From contig OX388352.1 in the NCBI GenBank assembly GCA_947579665.1, forward strand, positions 36,016,216 to 36,080,215: a stretch of DNA of 64,000 bases, given 5' to 3'. Under the pieces are notes generated by a model. The model was given only the letters and a program-made list of their open reading frames with translations, did not search any database and was not told where the DNA came from. Below, piece by piece: positions 1 through 30,550 of the stretch (its first letter is position 1; every line of letters starts with the position of its first letter). The position numbers were made by a program, and so were the translations under genes. This DNA comes from Sympetrum striolatum. Lineage: Eukaryota > Arthropoda > Insecta > Odonata > Libellulidae.

Positions 1-1701
1 TTTGCGGTTTATTGGTTTATTAACAAAGTACAGCTGGATTCGACTGTTACACCATCCCTTCCCCTTCCCTTCCTCATTCCCTACCCACCTTATTCTGGTT
101 GACTCTTATTCTGATCCAAATTCAATTTTATTGTACCTGATGATGGGGTAACAGCCAAAACTGGTTGTACTTAAATAAACCAGTGGAAGTCACAAAGTTA
201 GTTTTTAATTTTTATCATGACGACCTTCCACAAAGTTATAAGTTCAACTTTAGATTTTAAAGAATACATTATTTGAATGAAGAAAACTTCCTACATAATG
301 TGTAATAGCCTAAAAAGAGTTTTGAATGTGATATTTTCCAGTAATAAAATCCAATGACAACAACGAATTCCATTTAAAAATCCTATCAGTGATGCAAAAT
401 TTAGTTTGCCTGGGATTAATCATTACTTAGAATTGAGGACTACTTCATATAATCTACTATCTGATAATATAATATATATTGATATGATTCTTGCTTACAT
501 GGATAGTGATTAGATTTAAAAACTTTGAAAATTCCATAATTTAAATTAAGTTATCAGATGGAAATATGCAAGTAGATTATGATATATTTAAAAAAATGAG
601 GATAATTCCGGAGAGAGTACCGAATTGACTGATAATTTTAGTAAGTTGCAAATAAAGCTGACGGTTAATTTCAACGACTTCATTGTTAGTTCCACAAAAC
701 TAATTCAAAAGCATCAAATGAACTTCAGAGAATCTATTCATCAATTTTCACCAGGATAACATTAGAACTTCAAGACTAGTTAGAAGCAAATCTTTAGGAA
801 AATACCCATTCAATCATTTCCATTGCTAAGCATTGCATGTCAAATGAGGCAAAATCACTGTTTCCCAAATGACATACAAGCCGATTTGCTTCTGGAATAT
901 CATAATCACTGATACTTCCTTTAAACAAATTGAGTCTACAAAAGCAGTTGAATTTTCTCATTGAGAAAGCTAAAGCAGAAAGTTGGCATTCCATGTTAGT
1001 AGGTTTTGCCTGGGAGCAATTCAAAATTTTATGTAATTCGTACTATGTTTCAAACACCTAGTAAATCCATCCAGATAAAATCCATTTTGTTTTTGAAAAC
1101 CAGTAATGAAAATAAATTTCAAGCTAAATGCATACTCAAAGTTTGCTTCTCAAATATTAAATTAGCAAAATCTCAAATATGCATTTTATAACAAGATGTT
1201 CAATTTGAAAATGAATGATTAATAGAATTGTAACTAGTCTTTCAGGGACAAATAGCTCTTTACTTTTTGTCATTCTGTTTTTATAAAGAGCCCTAACATC
1301 TATTTTGTATGAAATTACAATTGTCCTCCATCAAATTTGGCCTAAGTAGTGATCAACACAAAACTGAAATTCTACAAGCCAGACATGATTAGCTCAAAAT
1401 TCTTATAGAATAATATCAGCTTCTAGGGTAGATTCATAAATATTTTACTGAATATAGACGTTTAATTAGGTAAAATAATGATATCTTTTTCTTTCCTTGG
1501 AAAATTATCTCCAATGGAAAAATTCAATTTGTTTCCACGATTTTAACTTTTAGTGAATTTTTTTATTCACTAAAACTACATTAAGGGCAAAAATAGCAGT
1601 ATCAATATTTCAATAAATATGGACTGTGGTTTCCCCAATGTATGCAATTAATGTTATTTTCCACACTATATAGCAATATTGTATTTATTTATAGATCTTA
1701 C
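1..1701. other. AT-rich intron 3' of exon L, with repeat at the edge
   Basis: This is the start of the intron following PDZ4 exon L. A 76-codon minus-strand open frame at 794-1024 resembles no PDZ or other domain and lacks splice context, so it is not called. The only recognisable item is the repeat-like sequence near 130-190, described separately. I see no coding exon or RNA gene. Confidence 0.6.
132..190 (+). repeat. retroelement-like end with hammerhead-like fold
   Basis: The text ACCTGATGATGGGG, AACAGCCAAAACTGGTTGTA, then AATAAACCAGTGG resembles the 3' ends of non-LTR or Penelope-like retroelements. These typically encode a P-D/E-D-G run followed by a GAAACYGGTTGT box, and the related box CGAAACTGGTTGTGAG is seen at 15341-15358. 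It also contains CTGATGA and a perfect stem ACTGGTT/AACCAGT around an 11-nt loop, the layout of the core and stem III of a hammerhead ribozyme. The GAAA core is changed to AAAA and the cleavage-site base appears to be G, so an active ribozyme is doubtful. Confidence 0.4.
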
Positions 1702-20550
<18,849 letters not shown>

Positions 20551-21912
20551 AGTTTTTCAGAATAAAATTTTTGGAAAATTCGAGCATCCGATAACCTTGA
20601 TTAAAAATTCCTCCTTTGGAGCCGTTTTGGAAGAGGTGGGTTTTGCATGTGCATGGAACAGCCGACGAATTACATTAATGCGGAATAAAGTCTCTAATGT
20701 CAGAGAAACGGTTTTCCTACCGAGGAGACTTTAGCACTTCCAGAGAAGCGATTCTCTCGTGATCTTTCTGCCATCGTTTAGGAAGTTTTTAAAAGGTTTC
20801 AAAGACGTTGCGTGTTCCCTTCGAGGAAATAAAACCTTTCTGAGCACGGGAGAAAGACATTTCAGGTCGGATTAACGATTCCGGATCGTTAGAAATGGCA
20901 GAGAATACGTAGGCGAAATGCAGCACTTTCTCTCAAAAGGAACTACGAAGTTTTACGGAAATATTATTGTTCGTAATCGAACGTGCCCGTGGAGAACGAT
21001 ACATTAAGCACGAGAGGCTAGAAAATCGGAAAGTTTAAGTTTTGCGCGAAAGCACTAGAACTGTGGAGGAAAATTATCAGTCCGAGGGCAGCGGAAATCC
21101 GTTAATGCGTCACCAGTCCCCCCTCGTATCGAATGGAAAGGAGCGGCAGATTGCGGGGTTAAAAGATAGTGGAGCGGCAATTCCCAGAATTATTAATATT
21201 TCATCCGGAGTATCATATAGATAAAAAGGAGTGGTATATACTCGGATAAAGGAGGGAATGATAACGCGCCTTATGAACTGGCGTTCTCTAACTTCAAAGA
21301 GGTTTGCGGAAATATGGGGCGACAAATACCCAAATAGACAAATACAGACGAGGGCCTCCCTAAGATAGCACACTTTTAGGGGTTCTAATATAATACATTA
21401 ATGGTACGAATCTCTGAAGGGCAGCGTAATGCAGCATCCTTTAGAACAGGAGCTCGCATGACGCATGGGTTAAGCCCGGATTAGTTGGGTCGCTGCTTTA
21501 TTTTCGCTGGGTTATTCGTTCCAAGAAAATTGTAATACGCGCGTCTCGGACGCGTGAAGTAAATAGATCGAGAGTACGAAAAAAATATATTTATGAAATC
21601 TTAAACATAACCAGGCTTAATATGCATTTATTCGTGGGATTAAGTTTTCCGTAAAAAGAAATATAAATCGCAATTTTAACGCTCTAGATCTTAAAGGAGA
21701 AAATTACGCAAACGCGAACGATGAAAGTTAAAAAATAACCATTACGATAGAACTGGAATCAACTAAACTTAACAACCTAAATAATAACGTTAACGTAGTG
21801 TTAAGGATCACAAATAGACGTATTCGGGCGTGCTCGCTAAGGAATAAAATATTTTCTCATCACTAAGGAACCTTAAGAGCATATGAGTGATTGAGGAGTC
21901 AGTAGGTTAGCA
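20551..21912. other. CpG-containing non-coding stretch next to the MAGI gene body
   Basis: CpG density rises sharply here (36 CpG in 21001-21600 by my count). Open frames at 21042-21224 and 21110-21373 overlap each other on opposite strands and resemble nothing. This is a candidate position for the 5' limit of the methylated gene body. No promoter element could be assigned with confidence. Confidence 0.6.
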
Positions 21913-22077
21913 GGAGAAAATTGACAAAGTATTGTTAATTTAACAAGTGAGGAATTTACAAGCCTAATTCAGTATACGGTAGAAGTTTTGCACCGGAGAA
22001 CAAATATAAGCCGAGGGGGGCTTTTTCAGCATAAAAATGCGCTAAAAACTCGTTTTATACACGAGTATATACGGTAT
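21913..22077. repeat. dispersed duplicate block, copy 1
   Basis: The block starts GGAGAAAATTGACAAA, continues through GAGGGGGGCTTTTTCAGCA and ends at ATATACGGTAT. The same order of words recurs at 22870-23060 with substitutions and small indels. No open frame spans it, so it is probably a non-coding repeat or an old local duplication. Confidence 0.75.
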
Positions 22078-22869
22078 AATTTACGTTATTAAACCACAAT
22101 GGGCCAACGGACTCCAACACACAGATGGAGATTTGGTTCCGCTCGAGTAACATTTTCCAAGTACTCGAGCACTCCGAAAATACAAGGAAACATGAAGTAT
22201 CTGGACAAGCGCTAATCGATAAAGAGAGGCTAGTTCGTATCGGATAACGGAGTTCGTCCCCGGGCAGAGGCCTCACTCAATTCAGACTGGGCCGAAGACC
22301 CGTAAGTACTCAGGCTAGGATTGCCCTTCCCCATTACCCCAAAATTTATTCGCCAACGCGAAACCGAAATGCGTAATTATAACACCACGTGCTGGATAAA
22401 ATCACGGCAAACGATCAGGAGCGGCGTACTCTTGCACAGCTAAATTTCCTTCCCATTACGCATAGCATTGAGATTCCCGGAAATGCCGCGCAAAACTGAT
22501 GAACTCGTTATTACTCACAAGTATTCAATACCATTGGCGAGAGAAATTGCATTCAGGAATTTGTGCGTAAATTTCATAAGGACTAATCGATAATTATTTC
22601 TATCAATGTATTACTATTTTGATGTATTACCATATCGACATATTAACATGTCTATATTTAACCAAATTACTATATAGATATATACCAAATATTTTCGAGT
22701 ACAAGCCGACCTGAATCTAAGCCGAGGCACCTAATTTTATCACGAAAAATTGGAAAAATAATTGACTTCAGTATAACTCTAGGGTGGGAAATGCAACAGT
22801 TGCTGGCTGATTTCAAAATAAAGATAGACACCAATAAAATAACGGTAATTAAGGATGGTGCGCGTTTGC
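22078..22869. other. spacer between the two duplicate blocks
   Basis: This is 792 nt of non-coding sequence with a Ser-rich chance frame at 22055-22276. An AT-rich patch at 22590-22690 has recurring TATTA and ATATAGA words. No gene is seen. Confidence 0.55.
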
Positions 22870-23060
22870 GGAGAAAATTGACAAAAAATTGTTAATTGAG
22901 CAAGTAAAGGAATTTACTAACCGATTTCCGGCAACGGTAGACTTTTCCTACCGAAGAATAGGTAAGTCTTTCTCAATTGAGTACAAGCCCATAAAGAGGG
23001 GGGCTATTTAGCATAAAAACGTGCTGAAAAACTCAGCTTGTAGATGAGTACATACGGTAT
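22870..23060. repeat. dispersed duplicate block, copy 2
   Basis: This matches 21913-22077. Shared words in order are GGAGAAAATTGACAAA, ATTGTTAATT, GGAATTTAC, ACGGTAGA, GGGGGGCT, AGCATAAAAA, GAGTA and ATACGGTAT. It is 26 nt longer, mainly in the middle. Orientation is the same as copy 1. Confidence 0.75.
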
Positions 23061-23089
23061 CTGATATTCTTATCACAGAATTAAATAGT

Positions 23090-23200
23090 GTAACAATAAC
23101 ATTTTTCAACAATCAGAAAACAGAAGAAGTAGTAACAATAACATTTTTCAACAATCAGAAAACAGAAGTAGAAAAAGATTTTTCAACAATCGGAAAACGT
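23090..23200. repeat. short tandem array, about 42-bp unit, 2.5 copies
   Basis: The unit GTAACAATAACATTTTTCAA followed by CAATCAGAAAACAGAAG starts at 23090 and 23132 (period 42). A third partial copy, ATTTTTCAACAATCGGAAAAC, starts at 23178. The two full copies are almost identical, so the array is young. It begins just after the copy-2 duplicate block. Confidence 0.9.
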
Positions 23201-26200
23201 GATGCACAGTTGGGGAAATATTTTCTATGGGAACATAGGCCACATCTGAAATCATTTGGCCGCCTGTGAAACTATCGGACCACACTCAAGAGGATTGTAG
23301 CATATATACAAAAACTTCTACCGCTAATATTGGCAGAAAACTTTTTGACAAGACGACCTGAACCCTTAACAAACCAGGGAGAACAAACCGGAGAACAACA
23401 AGGTGACATTTTCAGTGATATTGCTGTTACTATAAAGATTGTATTTTTCTTGATATCTGTGTCTCGCATCAGTTTATGATGAATAAATAATTACACTTAC
23501 ATAAAAATATTCTGTACAAATATAAATACATAAAAACTCCCTTGAGATCCCAGCAGGACCCCACTTGAAATACTACGTTACTAGTGCTGCTGGCTTAACC
23601 TGCCCACACTTAAATTGTAACATAAGCAATAGATGAATCTGTACAATAGATTTCAGGTAAATTACATAGTTGGTTTTTATACCGGGTGTAATAAAAATAT
23701 AAAAATCTTAAATTATTCACGAATAAGAATACGTGGATAATATTTCGTTTACTTTGACTTATGTTAAAATATGAACAAAATATGCCGAGAAATAGTTTAC
23801 GAAACCCAAACTCCTATTTTGAGTAATTTACCTCGAAAAAAAAATTGAGAAATAAAAGAAAAACCGCGGGATCCTCCGAAGACAACGGGTTGGTAAACAT
23901 CAATGACGACCTAGGCTCGGTAAGTTATGGGTTGAGGAGAATATTTTCCATTTTAATATCACTTTACGTCATTAAGAAATACAGAAAATAGTAATAAAAG
24001 TAACCGAGTTAGTCTCGTGACTAAAGAATAGGCTGCAAGTCTCCAACCTCCGTCCGAGTATTATGAGTCACAGTTAATTAACAGCAAAGCCATAATGAGA
24101 GCGGCGAAACATGAGCAGGCGGTAGGAAGCAGTGATGCAGAGGAGCAGGGATGATCCCACATGAGGTGGATGCGAAATTGAACCAGAAATTACAACAGAC
24201 AGGTTGCAAAAAGTGTATTTTCTAAAACGGCTCAACAAGGTGATGATGACTGCGATAAGAAATATAATTCTATAGCGTGGGCCATCTGCCGGTTTCTTTT
24301 TAAATGACGTCGTTAAAGAATATTATTAAATTATTTAAAAAATGATATTTTTTACATTTTATTACTTAAATTATAAATTTATTTATAAATTATAAAATTA
24401 CTATTAAATAAAATTCATCAAACTGTTAAAAAGAAACGTTTAAATAGCCCACTCAATGGTAGATATTTAATTTGAATTTCCCCAAAATGTAAACAACGCG
24501 AAAGACGAATAAATAATCTATGAATAAAATATTACATTCGTAGTAAATAAATCATTTCTCAGTTATTTCCAACTTTTAGCGGCGATAATAGGGAAATATT
24601 TCTTGAATGTATTTTAAGTTGGTTTCTTCTTTATCGCGAGAGTTTAAGGGAGCTATTCTCGAATTCCCGATTAATTTCGAGTCAGGAACAAGAAAGTGCA
24701 AAGAAATCCGGATAAACCAGAGGGAATTCATTCAAAGACAAACAATCAAGCTAAAGAGGCGAAATTCGGAGTTCTTTTAATGATTTTAACCTCACAACGC
24801 CCCTTAGGCAGAAATGCTCTTTACCTGATTTAATCAGCGAAATAGTACTTTCAACTAGGGACAGCATCTTTTTTGATGCTTAGCCAATCTGCTAACGACT
24901 GTTCAACCATGTTTGAATATACGACAAAGACCTTTCCATTTGATACTAACGCAAGTTGAATTTTCTTTCACACTTTCACGTAGCAGTTCCAAAATTTCGG
25001 AGGCTGATTGATTTTTAGCAACAAACCATAAACGAAAGTATAATAGTGATTTGGGAGAGTGGCATACTAGTAATTCTTACGAAATAGAAAAAGAGATAAC
25101 TATGAAGCAGGAAACGGAGTTGAGACATGATCTTCTTAAAAATAATACAATTAAAAGTATTGCCGACGTAAATAATCTTACAACAAACTACAATAGTTAT
25201 AATTCTTCCCTTAAATCACCTCCTACGAGAATAAAACTGTACTGAACATCATCAAGTATATCTAGCAATGTATTTTTAATCGATCAAACGGCAGGAAAAT
25301 TTCCTTCGAGAAAAATCCTTTCCATTCACGTCACCCATGAAAAATTTACGATTACTCATCAAGGAGGAAATTAGAAAATTATATTATACCCTATAGCTTA
25401 TACTACTCAAATATGCAAAAGATATTAATGAAATTTGTAGAAAAATATCACCGATGTGGAAACATTAGGAATGCAATGTTATCGCCATCGAAGAGCGATA
25501 CATGTCTCGGAAGCAACAGATTCCCGGTGATTAATGGAACGAATCATCGGCTCTCAGCAAAAATCTCAAAAATTTCGCATGCATACGAGGAGCATGAGTA
25601 ATCCCAACGCTTCCACGAACACGCCCAGCTCTTTTCTCCCCAAGAGATTGTTTAAGAGGCTGTAAAGCGGAGCATAATATGTAGAACGTTTAGAACTGGG
25701 AGCCATCTGCAGGAGTGCACTGTATTTTAACATAAATTACAGCCACAACTGCAGACCAACAAGATCCACAAAGAAGATAGAAAGGATAAAGTAATAGGGC
25801 AGAGTTATTCCCTAAATGCACGTGAACTTTCTGCCAGGGGTCGACTTCTTCCGACTTCCAAAGCCTGGTTGGGCCGTTCAGACTCAAGTTTTGCGTATTA
25901 ATGTCTCATCCTAATTCAAATCAATTATTTATAAGATTAAAAAGTTTTACCAAGAAAGCAAATCATATACTTTGCTCATAACAGAACTAAACTTAACCTT
26001 TTCAATGCTAATTAAATTAATCATTGAACTAAAATATTTTGCGATTGGTTAAACTTCCGGAAAGATACAAATCAATCACTATCAAACAAATACATTACGA
26101 TGGAATAATTATATTTAGGAATTAATAACGCGAGCATGACTAAAATTAAGAAGATAAAGGTTTCTTCCATAAATACGTGTTAATTTGAAAATACACTTTA

Positions 26201-27600
26201 GCAGAATATAAATCGCGCTAAGTAATCTTTTAGGAGAAGAACGGTGTTAGCTTGGAAAGAACCCAACGGAAGTGATTCGTTTAAAAGAAACCTGAACGCA
26301 TATAGATGTAAATGTGACGAAAACGTAAATATAATTAGCAACGAAAATTATTTTTCAAAAATCAAAACAAATGTTTGGTATTATTTATCAGCATATGAAA
26401 ATCCACACCAGAACTCATGCTGGAAAATATAAATTAATTTTTACAAGCAGTTTTTATGCAAATAGAGCAGATGGACTTTATAATTAGGGTTTCCAAGGCT
26501 GCGATCCTCCTATTTTCTATTATGTAATGGAAATTTGGATTTATTCCTCAAGTGTCAGTAGCTAATCATTGAGACCATAGCTTAATTGGACTTATTAATA
26601 AAATAAAGATGAAAATTCTCTTAAAAATGTACAACTTTTACAAAACATTAATATAAGCAAACGATCCGATTGCTGCACTGATATATATTTTTCAAATAGT
26701 GATACGTACATAATATGCTCCACAAATTTATTTAAAATATCCATCAGATCCTCATTCTTTGTTGCCTTCAGATCTATCAAGGGAAGTCGGAGTACATAAG
26801 CCCGCCCGACTCCATATAAAATCGATCTAGACTCCCGAACTCTTGTTAAAACTAACCTCATAAAATAGGTCCTAATGTAGAGAGCATTTATCCTGCGATT
26901 CAGCGCACGAGATACTATCGAAATATTCAATTCAATGATCCAATTAAAAGATCCAATTAAAAAATACAATCAAACTTTCCGCAAACATTGCTCTCATAAA
27001 CCCACTTAAAAAATTGAACCAATAAACAAGACCACCAACGATATAGAAAAACGAGAGCTAAGAAGTCATATACCATCCTCTAGATATTAAAAGAACAGTG
27101 CTTATAATTCGAAATTATATTCTTATACCATTTAATATACCCTTATTTAAGAAGTAATTGAAACGGTAATCATTTTCAATGAATATAAAATCTAGGAAGG
27201 CAAATCGAGGAATCTAAAACCGCGGTTTAACGTCCTTCCGGAGAGGTTTCTTATACGAGCAAACAATTCAAACTACATGAAAATCGATGCAATGCTAAAA
27301 AATATTCCTATAGAAAGAGAATGAGATGATTTTCTCAGAAGCTAATAGGGACTTCTTCGCAACGTTATCATGCTATTTTCAAATTCTTTAAGTTCTCACA
27401 TGCAAAATCTGCTGTATTACGTATTGGCCATTCTTAAATAATCATGGTGATTATTCCAAATCTCGTAGCGAAATTAGAACGAGGAAAGACTGAGTAACTT
27501 TTCTTTTAACTAAATGTCATTGGTAAAAATTAACGAACCGAGGCAATTTTCTGTAAAATAATGACTCTCAACTTTATTAAAACATGAAAAATGAAACAAA
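23201..27600. other. non-coding stretch, nothing recognised
   Basis: AT-rich sequence with a moderate number of CpG. Open frames of 60-125 codons (for example 25051-25245, 25413-25601, 26595-26969) show no domain, signal peptide or family text that I recognise. No structural RNA is seen. Confidence 0.55.
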
Positions 27601-28420
27601 TTCTACGCGGAAGATTCATCGCTTTAGCACGGAACCCGGAACTTTAATCCCCGTCTCCGGCCTTCCTCAGATATTTTCAAAAATGAATTTCTTAAAATAA
27701 CTAGCGAGTTTCTGAGTGGTAATCTCATCAGTGAGTAAAATTAAGAGAAGATGAGGGTCTTGAAATAATCTCTAACTCGCACTACGTAATGACAGGGCCA
27801 TCTCGAGAAGATCTACGAAGTTGTCCTGGTCGTAAGAACACATTGGCGATAGGCCGTTGCGGTAATATTTACGTCACCACGTGCAGACTCACTGCGACAA
27901 GGCAAAACGAAGAAAAATTGTCCCTGCGGAAGAAATTCTCAGTCAATGACATTTGGAGTGGCGTTAATTACCGGTGGAGGTTCATTTCAAACTCAGTCGT
28001 TCCATTCTCAATCAACTAAAAACGCTCCGATTAAAAGTGCGCCATTCTCGACTAACACCGTCACGACCGATTCTTAAAGCGCCTAAATCCCTTCAAGACA
28101 GCTTTCCGATTCAAATCGGAAAGAATATGTCGGGACGGAGACAGGGCGGGAAAAACGCTAATGACGGAGCCTTGCGCGCTTTGTCCCAGTAAAAGAAACG
28201 CGATTTCAAACCGCGCGAAAGAAAAATGACTCTTGGTAAAGCCTGCGGCGACCCACGCCTTCCTAAAGAACTTGTAGGTGAGGTAATTCTCCAATCAACT
28301 CTGCAATTTAAAACCACGGGACTTAACCACCTTTTATTACGGATTAGCCGATTCCAGAATTTATAGTTTAGCGCCCTCCAACTTTTCCGGGGTTTTCCCT
28401 CGCTTTTTAAAGGTAAGCAA
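27601..28420. other. slightly GC-richer, CpG-containing stretch
   Basis: CpG is frequent around 27780-28270, and overlapping frames of 60-80 codons occur on both strands, as expected from composition. None resembles a known protein. It could be regulatory, but there is no direct sign. Confidence 0.4.
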
Positions 28421-30310
28421 TGGAGAAATTAATTTCGAAATCATCAATTCCTTTAACAGCCTGGTTATACCTTGGTTGATTGAAATGAAGGAATGCAATG
28501 CCTATATAACCTAAGCGAAGAATTTTTGCGGAGCAGAAAGAGATTTAAGTAAAAATAATAATTGAGAATGTGAATGTGAAAGAGCAAAATTAAAGTCAAG
28601 TACATCTTATTATTTATTTATTATAATACTAGTTGTATTTAAGTTACTTATAAATTATCTGTATTTAGGCCATGGGAATGATTTCTCAATGCGTCATCAA
28701 GACATTAATTTGATAAAATTATTTTATATTAGATGAAGTGACCGTTGATTCTCAACGGGGAAATTAAAATTGATTAATAATAGTGTAACAACCTTGATCG
28801 TAAAACATGTCTCATAATTTTAGGTAGATACCAAATATCAGGCTTTATTTATTTCCAAACTAATAAACAAAGACAAAAGTTAAAATTACGTCTACAATGT
28901 CACCTAAATATTCAATTTCATGTCATTTGAATGAACAATATCTTCGAGGAAGACAACGTTCGTCTAAAGTTTATAAAAAATACATTTGAAGATCACATTA
29001 AAGTAATTTTCAGAAATGCACAAATGGATATCGGAAACGATGATTAAACACGACAGAAATATATATCGTTCTAAAACCTTCGATGAATATTCTTTGCAGA
29101 AAGTAAGTCTATTATGTAGCTGACTTGTACCCCAATATTAAAATGTGTAACATAAACATGAAGCTCATCAAATAAAACAAATGCAATCACAATGTCAAAA
29201 CAGAACCAAAGATTAATCACCGATAACAGAAAGATAGTAAATGTATAAGAATTGGAAGCACTTAACCACAATGAATAACATTTTTTATTCTGCGTATAAC
29301 AAAACATAAAATTGCTTTATCTTTTCGATGGAGAGATACGATGTTGAAGATATGCTACAGCTTTACAAATCGCTGTTTAACTCCAAGACTGAATCTGGGA
29401 AATCTTTACGATATTATTCAAGTTCATTTCTGTCAATCACTAAATATTTTTCGAAGTACATTGATAAGTTGTAATACTTAATGCAGAAGATTATATTAAA
29501 AACATACGAAACTTAACAGGTTTTTTATACGCATTCAGTTGTATTGATCGTGAGAAAGCAATTTGATCTAACAAACTACAATACAACCATTTATCCCACG
29601 AAATAGTCAGTAAACAATTACGTTAATATAAATAAAACATGGTTGCTATAGACGCTTCCATAAAATTAAAAATCCTTCTTAATAGCTGGTATTCGAACGT
29701 TTGTACGCTCGATTCTTTACAGCATATCGTTCATAGCTGCAGTTACTAATATCTCCTAAAATTTATCCCTCTTCATATAATCTATCACTTATTCTTAACA
29801 TTGATTTGAATTAGGCATATTTTCTCAATGTGTTATTACGGATAAATACATGAGCTGGGGACTCAACAATCGCCTTGATCGTCAGGTGGATGGGTTGTTT
29901 AAGACCTCAAAAATTTGATAAAATATTCACGTACTTTATCAAAATGTGCGCAATTTTGAATCGCAAACGATATTCCACGACCGAATTAAGAATCCTTTTT
30001 CTATTTTCCTTCTTTTGGTGCTTGATTCGACGTTCTAGGATCATTATTTCTAATTTAATTTTGAAAAAGAAATGAACCCTGCTACGAAAAAACTGACCTC
30101 TACGTGTATTTCTAATGGAAACGTTTTGACCCGTCTGGGTGGACGTGGACCATAGGGAAATAAAACGTAGCATATACTCTGCGCGGGGTCGACTTTTAAT
30201 AATGTAGAAAATTTCAAAGTTTTGCGACTCTCGGTTCTCGAGTTTTTAGCGAACATACATACACACCCACACTCTATTTTATATATAGATATAGATAACT
30301 GGCGCAGACA
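28421..30310. other. AT-rich non-coding stretch
   Basis: A word GTTGATTCTCAAC at 28744-28756 recurs at 54049-54061 with related flanks, suggesting a dispersed repeat end. Open frames at 29071-29307 and around 29875-30349 are not recognisable. Nothing else is seen. Confidence 0.5.
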
Positions 30311-30550
30311 CCAATAATAAAGAAAGGAAAGTTGGGACACGGCTGTCAAGGAATTAGAGATTTTAAATCTACAATAGCCGTTTTTGTCAGCGTTCCTCTT
30401 CTCATTCCCCGGTATTCCGAGAAAACAAGACAGGACACCGCACTTTTTACGGTGTTATGTCTTGTTTTCTCGGAATACCAGGGAGTGAGAAGAAGTACGC
30501 CGACAAACACGGCTATTGGGGAATTTAAACCTCTAAAACCAATAATAAAG
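30311..30550. repeat. palindromic foldback element with 12-bp flanking direct repeats
   Basis: Arms 30372-30440 and 30450-30518 are reverse complements at 61 of 69 positions (by eye) around the 9-nt loop CACTTTTTA. Weaker pairing extends outwards through the TTTAAA region. Identical 12-bp direct repeats CCAATAATAAAG at 30311-30322 and 30539-30550 bracket the structure like a target-site duplication. The left flank AAAGGAAAGTTGGGACACGG is shared with the repeat at 16524. The 79-codon frame at 30332-30571 is probably incidental to the palindrome. Confidence 0.85.

Noticed and set aside
794..1024. 76-codon minus-strand frame checked as the missing half of PDZ4
   Set aside because: It lacks any GDxILxVNG-like strand and has no matching acceptor or phase, so it does not continue exon L.
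26595..26969. 124-codon minus-strand open frame
   Set aside because: Leu/Ile/Arg-rich sequence with no domain, no splice context and AT-rich codons; treated as chance.
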